Shown here piece after piece: positions 9,715 to 19,866 of a stretch of DNA of 49,829 nt (positions within the stretch are counted from its first letter, which is position 1; each line of letters opens with the position of its first letter). Position numbers and translations under genes: made by a program. Source of the stretch: Gracilaria caudata (lineage: Eukaryota; Rhodophyta; Florideophyceae; Gracilariales; Gracilariaceae); NCBI GenBank assembly GCA_030374735.1, contig JASCIV010000092.1:1-49829 (forward strand), read 5' to 3'. The notes beneath the pieces were generated by a model, which was not told the DNA's origin, ran no database searches, and saw only the letters and a list, made by a program, of their open reading frames with translations.

Positions 9715-11221
9715 CTACAACTCATCTTTAGTGTCGTTGTGTGCACGGACACACGCACACAGTCGCCGCGTCCAGCGAAAGCGACCGGAGCACATCAGCT
9801 TCCCACCGTGTCCCAGTCCGCTTTCTGTGATCAGACACCAGCCGGCCGTTTGCAGCGGCGCGTGGGCGTCCACCATGGCTGGCAGATCTTCACCCGTTTC
9901 GTGTGAACAGCCTTTGCAAGCGGAGAACGCGGCCATCATGCTTGCGCACTCATTGGCCGTCTCAAGCGCCTCCGCGCTACATTCTCTTCCTTCTCGTTCG
10001 CACGTTTGGTCGCAAGACTCGTTCAATCTGCCTTGCAGCAGATCAACGTCGAGCTGGTTCGTTTTGTGCGAAGGCGGTATCTCAAAGTAGCGCGACGCTC
10101 TTCGTTTGTCGTATAGCAACACATCTGTGTCATTATCGATTTTGGCGAGCAGCGTGTGACGGAAATGGCCTCTTGAAGTGGGCCAAAGCCCCAGCTCATG
10201 AGCGATTGAACCATACTCCTCATTACCGTATGGCAGCACTGGATGCTCATGCCGTGCTAAAACAGCCTCTTGCAGCGAGTAAACAACTTTGCCGTTCGTC
10301 AATCTCGCCTGCGTCGTTTTGATCTGGCTTTGTACGTTGATATCACGCAGAACGCGTTCCCATTGTACCTCTCCGATTGCTGCATTTGCGGTGCGAGTGT
10401 CCGCGTACATATGAGTGGCTTGCGCAGAGTTCACGTTCGCCCCAGACGCGCCTGCATGCTTCACCCGTGATAGCAACGGCGTGATGCACGTCCATCCATA
10501 ACGATCAAAGTAAAGCCGAAGCCAATAGTCCCAGCCAATGCCCACGATATCTGTTCCGTATGCGGGCCACTTTGAGCAGAGCGCGTCCCACAAAGATCGG
10601 TGCACTGCCCACCCAAGCCCCGGAAAGAACGAGGTCAATGTGGCCTCTGAAGAGGACGCGCGAACAAATCCATTGTCATTCCAACCAGAGGCACATACGA
10701 TTTGATCTTGCGCTGCGGATCGAAGGTGGCGCAGAGCTGAAGTGAGATAGGTTAGAAAGTCAGGCGAGAATCGCAGGTCGTCTTCGAGCAGAATCGCATG
10801 CGTGTTGGACTCATTCGAAAACGCTCGTTCGAGCACCAACGCATAATGGCGAGCAATTCGGCCTCGCGATTGTAGAGAGTCGTGCGGTGCTGCTTGCAAC
10901 CAAATATCTGTGACGCCACCCTCGAATTGCACTGCACGACTCACTCTTTCAATGATGACAAACAAATGGATGTTAGACTCGTGGACACAAAAGCATACAT
11001 GGAGGTATAACACTTTGCCTTCCTTACCGCTTTGCTTTGGGATTGTCATCTATCGAAACATACACGGGGATGCTTGAAAGTGAATCGGGAGTAGCCGCCC
11101 GCAACGAGCGGATCGTCTGGCGAAGGTGAGATGTACGATCGTACGCCAAAATTACGATCACAGTATTGCTTCTTGCAAGACTCAGTATTGCCAATATCAC
11201 GAGAAAGGCCGCGCTACACAT
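9715..11221 (-). CDS. GNT-I-like (GT13) N-acetylglucosaminyltransferase ending in KDEL
   Basis: Two exons, 11221-11028 and 10945-9715, with an 82-base intron (GTAAGG donor, CTAAC branch motif, AAG acceptor); 474 residues. The N-terminus is a type II anchor (FLVILAILSL), then NTVIVILAYDRTSHLRQTIR and VSIDD, the GNT-I/POMGnT1 start. The nucleotide-sugar site is ILLEDDLRFSPDF, followed by GWDYWLRLYFDRYGW and ISR-like LSRVKHAGASGANVN. The last 100 residues form a Cys-rich module (CDQTCEREGREC ... CKGC ... RLCAC) resembling the Cys-rich domain of GT18 (MGAT5) proteins. The protein ends NDTKDEL, a classical ER-retrieval signal on the lumenal side. Family members add GlcNAc to N-glycan or O-mannosyl glycans in the Golgi. 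The start is uncertain: the frame is open to ATG 11500, but an upstream 5' intron is likely. Confidence 0.75.
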
Positions 11222-11692
11222 GACAAAAACCAAAAGTCTGAATGTGCAGTCAGTGCAGTTTAGATCGGTTAAAGAAAGAGTGATCTGGAAAAGTCTTGAG
11301 ACATGCTGGATAATTACTGTCGGAGACACCAACTTCTTGAACGAACAGGCTGATGACTGAGCATGTGGTTTGCAAGTCGTAATAAAGACGACAGTCCACA
11401 GTAAAAATTTGAAGTTCTGAAACAGGTTGAAAACGATTCGCGGCATTCGATAACGATGGTGACAATGGCTGTACCAAGATCCGAAGCAAAGTCCGGACAT
11501 CTACGAGCCCGAAGACCACTACAGCGCTGGTAGCGACTATCACGGTGATCACAGCACTGTGTATTTGTCGCGGCTAGCTTTGATGCGTTTGAACAAATGT
11601 TCAATCGTGAAGTCTGCGGGGGCTGGGGCAATGGCAACATCAATCTAGGCGCTCATCAATGAAAATGTACTTGCAATACATCAATAATGTCG
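11222..11692. other. Interval between two minus-strand genes
   Basis: It holds the probable 5' leader of the glycosyltransferase, with an acceptor-like TTCAG about 20 bases before its ATG, and the 3' flank of the kinase gene. No separate gene is supported. Confidence 0.4.
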
Positions 11693-12949
11693 TTACGAAG
11701 CGATACCTTCTATGCTTTCTACTCTGTTCCTAAACTCTTTGTCATTTGTGAACCAAGCATGCGCCAAAGCACTTTCCGCAGACGGTCTAATCTCCGGTTT
11801 TGCACTCAGCATTCTTTTGCAAAGCTCCTTCGCATCCGGAGAAATTCCACCCCATTCGCGTGTGTGGAAATCCGCTTCCTCTTTCATCGCTTGCTTATAA
11901 CATTCTTTTAGCGTCATACCACGAAACGGCAATCTACCGCTCAGAAGACGAAACATAACCACACCAGTAGAATACACATCCACTGGTTTTCCGTGACCCC
12001 TTGAGTCCACAACTTCAGGAGCCATATAGCATCCTGTTCCAACCATGCTCTTCAGATCGGTTTGAGGCGCGCTACTTGAAGGATCTACAAAGTTGGCAAA
12101 GCCAAAGTCGGTGATTCGGATAATGAGCGGGTTGACTGACTGTACGAGCACATTCTCGGGCTTAATATCTCTGTGCACAATGTTGTTGGAGTGCAGATAG
12201 TTCAAGCCTTGCAACATCTGCCACATGACCAGTTTAGCCGAGTCTTCGCTCAGCTGCGTCTTTTTCACCATGTAGTCAAACAAATCGCCACCTTCGATAA
12301 AATCCATGACCATGAAAATCTTATCCTTCTCGTCAAAAATGTCATGCGTGCACACGACATGTGGGTGTGATATAGATAACAGCACATCAATCTCCCTCTG
12401 GACAAATTCGAGCTCCTTTGCATTAGTGGTTCTCTTGACGATCTTGACAGCACGTTTCTCACCGGTAGAAATGTCAAATGCAACTCTAACTGCTCCAAAG
12501 CTGCCATGGCCAATTTCGGCATCGAGACGGTAAAAGTCTTCAATATTGCACTCAGAGCCTGAACGGAGCGCCTCTGCCCAGCGTTTCATTTCGGCTTGAG
12601 TAGTAAGCTGGAATCGAATCTGCCTATCCACCAGGCGGAGAGTGATAAGATTCTTCTGCTCATTCGTTCGAACAATACATTTAGACACAGAGATTTCCCA
12701 TGTAGCAGGCGCTGTGAGTAGCGGATGATTCGAAAGTACAGAATTGTTGAGACGGAAATAGCGTTTCACATGACCGGCACGGAGGCGCTGACATTTCAAC
12801 ACCCAACCTGACATCTCCACGGACTGTCGATATTTGGCAGACTTTTCCTTTTCATTGTCTTCAATCTCCGGTGATAGTTCCCGATTCTCACGAGCGGAAA
12901 GGCTGTTCTTAAAGCGAAGAAGACTTCGTTTGCTTCGTGGGGTGGCCAT
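11693..12949 (-). CDS. PH-domain Ser/Thr protein kinase, CaMK-like
   Basis: 418 residues, single exon, started at the first ATG. Residues about 45-130 form a pleckstrin-homology domain (MSGWVLKCQRLRAGHVKRYF ... FQLTTQAEMKRWAEAL). Residues about 140-400 form a complete kinase: glycine loop IGHGSFGAV, catalytic Lys in AVKIVKR, HRDIKPEN, DFG in ITDFGFANF, and YMAPE. The insert-free catalytic domain and VHRDIKPENVL resemble the CaMK group. There is no recognisable autoinhibitory or calmodulin-binding tail. All catalytic residues are present, so it should be active. The PH domain suggests recruitment to membrane phosphoinositides or autoinhibition, as in PKD, where the PH also precedes the kinase. 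It is divergent to calnexin across 734 bases. Confidence 0.85.
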   Translation of the reverse strand: MATPRSKRSLLRFKNSLSARENRELSPEIEDNEKEKSAKYRQSVEMSGWVLKCQRLRAGHVKRYFRLNNSVLSNHPLLTAPATWEISVSKCIVRTNEQKNLITLRLVDRQIRFQLTTQAEMKRWAEALRSGSECNIEDFYRLDAEIGHGSFGAVRVAFDISTGEKRAVKIVKRTTNAKELEFVQREIDVLLSISHPHVVCTHDIFDEKDKIFMVMDFIEGGDLFDYMVKKTQLSEDSAKLVMWQMLQGLNYLHSNNIVHRDIKPENVLVQSVNPLIIRITDFGFANFVDPSSSAPQTDLKSMVGTGCYMAPEVVDSRGHGKPVDVYSTGVVMFRLLSGRLPFRGMTLKECYKQAMKEEADFHTREWGGISPDAKELCKRMLSAKPEIRPSAESALAHAWFTNDKEFRNRVESIEGIAS

Positions 12950-13683
12950 ACTCAACGTATATATATGTCACGAGGGGATGGGACAAGAACTCGAAAAGGC
13001 AGCATCCCCTGCCTTCCGCCGCTGCCGACGAAAACCTAGCGAGAACCGGAACGATACGACGGAAGTTAACATCGTGCTCACGGCAGTGGTGTTGGACGTG
13101 GAGGTAAGAGCACGTGTGGTACAGATGACCTCAGCCACGGAGCTGCGGACACGAAAGAAGAGCTGCGTTTTGTCATGCAATGCTTGCGTAAAGCTTCACG
13201 TAGCCAGGAAGGCGTCGGTGTTAGCGTACACCGCACCTTTTGACATCGCTACATTATTGCAACGAAGACCCGATCGGGCTGTCGAGCGGTTCTGGATGGG
13301 TCAGGTGATGGGCCGTTCGGTCCGGGCGCCGTGCCCGCTTTCCTTCGAAAAAAGTTGGTCAGTCAACATGAGACGAAAGAAAATCTGTCAATCAATTAGC
13401 GATCAGCTCATTGGTCTTGCTGTGTAAGCCAGATATGGACTGACGGCTCCTGCACGCGTGATCGCGCACGAGAGCTCTTCATGCCCCTACGCGCATGTGA
13501 TCCGCACTGACAGGCTGCGTAAGACACCGACGTCGCCTATCGCCGGCAACGACATAAATTACGCCTCACGTCAACCCCAGCATCCCTCGCCGTGTAGACT
13601 GTCGGGTATCGTTCCCTTCCCTCTCTCCATCGACCTCGTTACCATCGCCGGCAACTGCAAGTTGCTGCTCCGTACGAACCGTC
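12950..13683. promoter_or_regulatory. Divergent upstream region, kinase / calnexin
   Basis: 734 bases between two divergent ATGs. Open frames in it overlap the kinase start and show no coding character. It presumably holds both promoters; I cannot point to a specific element beyond an AT stretch (TATATATA) at about 12958, next to the kinase start. Confidence 0.4.
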
Positions 13684-15588
13684 ATGATTCGCCTCTCCGT
13701 TTTACCGCTGCTTTGTCTTCTCTTGTTGCTCGTACTGCATCCGTCACAGACTACTCGATCCGATGCAATAGTGCTCGGAACAGTGGACGGAGTCGGGGAG
13801 GATGGCGGTATAAATATTGAGGGCATGGACGATGAAGATATGGACGATGACGATATGGATATCGGCGTCGAGGATGACGAGGAAGAACCAGAGGATGACG
13901 ATGACTCTGACGACGCCGAATCCCCTCCGGAGCCCGATAAACCCGCCGTCATAGATCCGGAAGGGGAAGAGAACGTCTCCGGTTACGAGGTGCCGGACGC
14001 AGGTTCGCCACTCTTTTTCGATGCATTCCAAGAATCGTCGCTTCCAAAGTGGACGTACTCATCCGATCCGATGTACAGTGGCCGCTTTGCCGTTGGTCAG
14101 GGTGCTAAACCCACCTTCAAGGGTGACCGAGCTCTCATCATCCCTCAAAAGGCTAGGCATTATGGTATCAGCGCCAAATTCTCTGGTATGGAAGATCCCT
14201 CCACCACTGACTTTGTCGTTCAGTACGAGGTCAAGTTGGATCAGGGTATGACCTGCGGTGGTGCGTACGTCAAGCTTCCCACTACTGGTTTCAAGTCCTC
14301 TGACTTTGACGGCTCTACCAAGTACAGCGTCATGTTTGGTCCTGACAAATGTGGAGCGACTGACAAGGTCCACTTCATCTTCCAGTCCAAGAACCCTGTG
14401 ACTAAGAAGTTGGTTGAGCATCACCTGAGAAGCCCACCTTCAGTTGCCAACACTTATGACCGCAAGACCCACTTGTACACATTGGCCGTCATGAAGGACG
14501 GTTCATTCAAGGTGCTAGTTGATGGCGATGTTAAGAAGGAAGGAAGTCTTTCTGACAGTTTCGATCCGCCAGTTCAGCCACCGAAAGAGATCAACGACCC
14601 TGACGATAAGAAGCCCGATGACTGGGTTGATGAGGCCAAGATCGCGGACCCCGAAGCCACGAAACCGGAAGACTGGGATGAAGACGCCCCGAAAGAAATT
14701 GTCGACGAGGACGCCGTCAAACCTGAGGGATGGCTGGACGATGAGCCTGAGAAGATTCCCGACCCAGAGGCCAAAAAGCCCGATAGTTGGGATGACGATG
14801 AGGACGGCGAGTGGGAAGCACCTCTAATTCCCAATCCGAAATGTGAGGATGTGGGCTGCGGTGAGTGGACCAAGCCAACAAAGAAGAACCCTGACTACAA
14901 GGGCAAATGGACCGCACCCCTTATCGACAACCCGAAGTACGTAGGCCCGTGGAAGCCGCGCAAGATCCCCAACGAGGAATACTACGACATTCCAAACCCG
15001 TCCCTACTTCCCGTTACTGCGGTTGGCCTTGAAATTTGGACGATGGATCAAGGTGTCCTGTTTGACAACATGTGGATCGGCTCAAGTCTTGATGAAGCCA
15101 CCAGGTTTGCTGATCTCACATTCAAAGCGAAGCAGAAGAAGGAGATCGAAGTCGAAGAAGAAGAGACTAAGAGCAGTACGCCAGATAGCCCACTCCGATC
15201 GGGCAAGCTTGGTCCGTTCCTTGACAAAATGGAAGACGCACTTGATTGGCTGGAAAGAACCCTCCAGCCAGTTGAGGCCTATATTGTGAAGGCCGGCCTG
15301 GAGCCGTATCTGGACAAGCTTATTGACCTTGGCATCCAGAAGCCTATGACTGTGGTGGTTTTCGCTCCCCTGGCTGTTGTTGTCTTCCTCTTGATGGTCC
15401 TCAGCGGTGGGAAGAAGACGGAAGCACCAGCTCCAACAGAATCTGAGACCACAACAGATGTGGCTACTAAGAAGAAGACCGATGAGCCCACTCCAGATGA
15501 TGTTGTCGAAGACGCTAGTACTGCAACAACGGCAGCCGATGAGCCAGAAGGCACCATTCGCAAGCGCCGCACTGCAAAAGCTGAGTAG
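13684..15588 (+). CDS. CNX: Calnexin, ER lectin chaperone
   Basis: 634 residues, single exon, ATG at 13684. It starts with a signal peptide (about 1-26, LLCLLLLLVL), then an Asp/Glu-rich segment (about 40-80). The lectin domain carries both calnexin/calreticulin signatures, CGGAYVKL and VMFGPDKCGA. The P-domain has four type 1 repeats (DPxxxKPxDW) and about three type 2 repeats (GEW..P...NP.Y.G.W). A membrane helix follows at about 553-575 (VVVFAPLAVVVFLLMVL) and a cytosolic tail ends RKRRTAKAE, basic as in ER-retained calnexins. It retains monoglucosylated glycoproteins in the ER for folding. The length is normal for calnexin, with an acidic N-terminal extension. Confidence 0.97.
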   Translation: MIRLSVLPLLCLLLLLVLHPSQTTRSDAIVLGTVDGVGEDGGINIEGMDDEDMDDDDMDIGVEDDEEEPEDDDDSDDAESPPEPDKPAVIDPEGEENVSGYEVPDAGSPLFFDAFQESSLPKWTYSSDPMYSGRFAVGQGAKPTFKGDRALIIPQKARHYGISAKFSGMEDPSTTDFVVQYEVKLDQGMTCGGAYVKLPTTGFKSSDFDGSTKYSVMFGPDKCGATDKVHFIFQSKNPVTKKLVEHHLRSPPSVANTYDRKTHLYTLAVMKDGSFKVLVDGDVKKEGSLSDSFDPPVQPPKEINDPDDKKPDDWVDEAKIADPEATKPEDWDEDAPKEIVDEDAVKPEGWLDDEPEKIPDPEAKKPDSWDDDEDGEWEAPLIPNPKCEDVGCGEWTKPTKKNPDYKGKWTAPLIDNPKYVGPWKPRKIPNEEYYDIPNPSLLPVTAVGLEIWTMDQGVLFDNMWIGSSLDEATRFADLTFKAKQKKEIEVEEEETKSSTPDSPLRSGKLGPFLDKMEDALDWLERTLQPVEAYIVKAGLEPYLDKLIDLGIQKPMTVVVFAPLAVVVFLLMVLSGGKKTEAPAPTESETTTDVATKKKTDEPTPDDVVEDASTATTAADEPEGTIRKRRTAKAE

Positions 15589-16257
15589 GTGTCGTCCAGT
15601 CGCCACTCATAAACTGCGGACTCTCTTTTACTGTCGATACCTGTAGCAATAAACGCGAATAACTCGGAAGCCTTGCTATTCTGTTCTCGTAGTTTCGTCC
15701 AATGGTGTATAAGTGGAGGCACAAAACTTTCCATTCGTTCTGGGCGATATAATGTTGACCTAGAAACCTTTGTGGTAGAACTGAGGAAGTACCTCTCCCT
15801 ATGTACGACCGTACAAATGCACATCGTTGGATCTGTCTTTATGCGTGCCAGGACCAGCCAAAGCTCTCCCTCTGCAAGCCCGCGGCTTACGTCTCGTAAC
15901 GTACGACGCTGAATGCCGATGAAAAACACGAATCCAATCTACGTTTTAGCGATAGCAGTGTTCAAGACGCTCCCCTTAAGCGCATCTGACACCGAGGTCC
16001 TCAACTGAATGTGCTGTCTGAAAACATCTTGATGAAGACGAACGTGAGAAACACAAGAGTGCACAAGCAACACAAGGCTTCACTGATCAAAAAGCTGCCG
16101 ATCATGAACAATCATGAACCGTATGGGTTACGGTGAGAAACATCTTAAAAGTAACTCTCTATAGGTTTGTTTACTTCGCATCTACACCATGTAGTCAAAA
16201 GGAATTCGTAAAGCGAAACATGTAGTCCTAGAGTATTCAAGCGATCCTCTATGCTTC
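15589..16257. other. Convergent interval, calnexin / EF-2
   Basis: About 670 bases hold the 3' ends of two convergent genes. Open frames here are antisense or short without coding character. No gene seen. Confidence 0.5.
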
Positions 16258-18950
16258 TTACAGCTTATCGTAGTAGTTGCTGATATCCGGCACCACCTCT
16301 TTCAGACCCTTGCGCTTACGGATGTCCTTGACAAGGGATCCTACAGTCTCACTCGGATCAAGCGGGTTACCCGACATAATCTCCCAATGATCAAACACGC
16401 ACTGGGGGAACGCCTGTCCAGAGGTAGCAGAACGCAGATCAGCAGTGAACCCAAATGACTCTTGTACTGGCAAATAGGCCTTCACATTGAACATAGGGGT
16501 ACCGGGACGCTGTACCTCCTCAAAGACATGACCCCGTTTGCGTGTCAGCACACCGTAAATGGAACCCACGGTTTGTTCTGGGCACTGAATCTCAACAAGG
16601 AAAAACGGCTCCACAAGCTTAGGATTTGCCAAAAGTTGGGCACCGTACAAAGCACGACGACAGGTAGGGATAATCTGACCACCACCGCGATGAATAGAAT
16701 CGGCGTGAAGACTGCAATCATGAATGCTGAACAAGACGCCTCTCATGTTCTCGTCACACAAAACACCTTCCTTAGTTGCCCATTGGAAGGCCGCGACGCA
16801 AGAATCCTTGATATCATTGAGATACTGCACGGCCTTAGCCCGGTCACAGAGGAAGTTTGGACCAGTCGTATCGGGCCCGAAGCACCAGATTTTTCTGGCC
16901 GCATCTTCTTCCATACCATACTGATCCCGAAGAACCTTCATACGTGCCTTGGCCTCATCACGGGGGGTGACCTTACCATCATCGATAGCCGCAGGGAGCT
17001 CTTCAGGGAGCGGGGAGGCATAGATGTACAAACGATTGTGCTTGTTCGGACTCTTTGACAGACAAACCGCCGTGTTCTCCGGCTCTTCTACACCTTCAAT
17101 AGTTTCACGGAATGACACAACAGGATTGGAGACACGAATTTCAGCACCATTCATGAAGTCTTCTTTCAAATCCTTCAAGCAGATCTCAAGATGTAGCTCA
17201 CCAGCACCGGCGATAACATGTTCTCCAGATTCTTCAGTGAGAGTTTGTACAAGCGGATCAGACTTTGCAAGACGCTTAAGCCCTTCAACCAGCTTGGGCA
17301 GGTCTGATGGGTTCTTCGGCTCCACGGCAACACGCACGACAGGGGAGACGGAGTATTTCATGTCCTTAAGCGGGAAGGCCTCTTCCAAATCTGAGAGAGT
17401 TCCGGACTTAACGAGAACCTGATCCAAACCGACAAGGCCAACAGTGTTACCACAGGGGACAGAGTCCACAGCATCTGTTCGACGGCCCATCATGAGAAGA
17501 GTACGCTGAACGCTCTTCACAGCAAGATCCTTCTTAGTACCAGGGACATAGTTGGGACCCATGATACGCACCTTCATTCCAGAACGCACGGTGCCAGAAA
17601 ATACACGACCGTATGCTATGAAGCGACCCTTATCAGATGACGGAACCATTTTGGAAATGTAGAGCATAAGCGGTCCGTTTGGATCACAGTTGCGGATACC
17701 GGTACAGCATGCATCATCCGGAGGACCTTCGTAGAGAAGCTCTGCACGGTACTTCTGAGCATGTGCCGGAGCCGGCAGATGCAACACCATCATTTCCAAC
17801 AAAGCCTGGTCAGCGGGAATCCACTTCTGCAGCACACGCTTCATGAGCGGCTTCTGACGCAGTTCCTTGTCTTCCGTGGTGAGCTTGATATCCAGTCCAC
17901 TAAGAAGCTTTTCAAGCTCCTCAATCTTGTCAGACATGCAAAGCTCAATGATCTTCTTGATGGGCTTGATAACAAACTCACAGAAAGCACGAACGCTACC
18001 CTTAGTCTCTCGCTTCGTCCACTTCTTCTCCTTGCGATTGAAGAAAGAATCACCCCACAGGCGAGAATTCATCTTCTCAGGTTCGATCTTGAACTTCTTC
18101 GCATACATGCGCGCAAAGCGACTCAGGGTAAACGCCCAACCGTGAAGACCGGCAGAGAAAGCAACGGTTCCAGCATCAGGATATACTTGAACGTCACCAA
18201 TCTTCTCATCTTGGTACGTGGACATGATAACGTTAGCGTTCTCAATGATGCGAGAAAAGTTCTGGTACATATCCTCGGGTTCAAGTTGAAGCTCAAGGAA
18301 GGAGCGGTCCAGTTTGTTGATGGTCATGACGGGCTTAATACGCTCTGTTAAGGCCTGACGAAGCACGGTCTCAGTCTGCACACAAACACCCTCAACGGAA
18401 TCGACGACAACAAGCGCGCCATCGGTGACACGAAGAGCTGCAGTGACCTCCGAGGAGAAATCGACGTGACCCGGTGAATCAATGAGGTTGACAAGAAACT
18501 CGCGACCGTGAGCCTCCTTAGGAAGCGCAAGCTCCTCCGGGAACTGGAAGTAAAGAGAAATTCCGGTGGACTTGATTGTGATGCAACGATCCTGCTCGTC
18601 CTGACGGGTATCGGTAAGACGCTGATCACCGGCGTTTGCCATGGCAATAATACCGGCGGCGGCTACAAGTGAGTCGGTGAGAGTTGATTTTCCGTGATCG
18701 ACATGAGCGATAACGGACATGTTCCGGATGTTGTACTTCCGGTCCATGATCTCACGGAGTTGGTCAATAGTAAAGTTAACCTACGCATCACGGCCAGGGT
18801 GAACAAGGGGGAAGCAGCAGCAGCGCGTCCACGATGGAATAAAGCGACGATTGGCCATAAATGATGCAGAAGGGGTCAGTACTCGAAACGCAACTCAAAA
18901 GCTCAAGATCGCGTCTCACGGCGAACAGGAACGAGACGCTCACGTACCAT
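16258..18950 (-). CDS. EEF2: Eukaryotic translation elongation factor 2
   Basis: Two exons: 18950-18948, which is only the ATG, and 18780-16258; the 167-base intron has donor GTACGTG and acceptor GCGTAG. The join gives M-VNFTIDQLREI-MDRK, matching the conserved EF-2 N-terminus, and 841 residues in total, the normal length. The GTPase motifs are AHVDHGKST, DSPGH and NKLD. SIHRGGGQIIPTCRR near the C-terminus carries the histidine converted to diphthamide. The protein ends NYYDKL, as EF-2 usually does. It drives ribosome translocation with GTP hydrolysis in the cytosol. It is not EFL. Upstream it faces the trehalose-phosphate gene across about 0.9 kb. The ATG-only coding exon is discussed in the findings. 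Confidence 0.97.
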
Positions 18951-19866
18951 TTTGTAGATTTTGTGTCAAGAAGAAACAAAGAATAAAAGTCTACGAGGTA
19001 GATCGCAGACACACAACGCCGCAACAAAGCCGCAGTGCCGTGCGGGTCTCTGATGGTAGGGAAAGACCACTCTCACTTCGCTCCCACTCGCGCGATGGCG
19101 TAACTACCAAATGCACGGAAAAAGGGGTAAGTGTTCTCAGGGCGCTCGCTCATGGAGACCGACGACGATCGACGGCGACCGCGTAGACCCGCGCGGTCGC
19201 CGGCGACACAATGGGCCAAAAAAATTGCGAAGAATTTGCAGCAGCCAATGCACGTGGGACACATGGATGAGCTGTGATACGGATGGCGTTCGTGCAGCTG
19301 GTCGGCACGCGGGCAAGAGGCGCTAATTCGCCGAGACCGCAACGAATTAGTCGGGCGCAATTAGGCCGCCGACAGCAGCGTTGCTGCCGCCGTCGCGCGG
19401 CAGATTCGCTGCCTCGGGGGCTCTCCGATGCGGTGAGGCCCGTCGACCAGTCAAAACTTGTAAGCCGCTCGCACGTTGCCATCGACGGTGCGGCGCCTCG
19501 TGCGGTGCCGGGGCAGCACTGCAACGCTGCCGCCGATTCGCCACCTCCGCCGCCGCCGAATCGCGAAGCCCGCCGTCAGCCATCCAACCGACGCCGCACA
19601 CGTGACACAGGTATCGCTCTCCCTGCCATATCTCGCTCACGAGATGTGCGAACACCGACCTTCCACATGCGCGCACGCGCACGGAACGAACCGCCGTGCG
19701 TGCTGTAGCGCACCACGTACGACACGTGCGGCTCAACGTCGTTGTCTGGGCGCTCTTGCCACCCCCGTATCTCCTTCGCTTGCTCCTCGCACCCACGTAG
19801 CCGCCCCCTTCCGGCCCACTCCCCCCTCCAAAAGAACCCCTCCGGAAGCGTCGCTTCTGCCGCAAT
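18951..19866. promoter_or_regulatory. Divergent upstream region, EF-2 / TPS
   Basis: 916 bases between divergent ATGs. The half nearer TPS is GC-rich with pyrimidine-rich tracts (CCCCCTTCC near 19803). Long open frames here lie in overlapping frames on both strands and look like GC-driven shadows. It should contain the promoters and 5' UTRs of both genes. Confidence 0.4.

Noticed and set aside
11128..11146. Palindrome GTACGATCGTAC as a regulatory site
   Set aside because: It lies within the coding exon of the GNT-I-like gene (AYDRTSH) and is explained by codon sequence.
12834..13427. 197-codon plus-strand frame in the kinase/calnexin interval
   Set aside because: It starts inside the kinase gene on the opposite strand and has no recognisable domain.
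15082..15929. Minus-strand frames over the calnexin 3' end
   Set aside because: They are antisense shadows of the calnexin tail.
16462..18351. Plus-strand frames within the EF-2 gene (up to 198 codons)
   Set aside because: Antisense to a highly conserved coding sequence; codon bias shadow.
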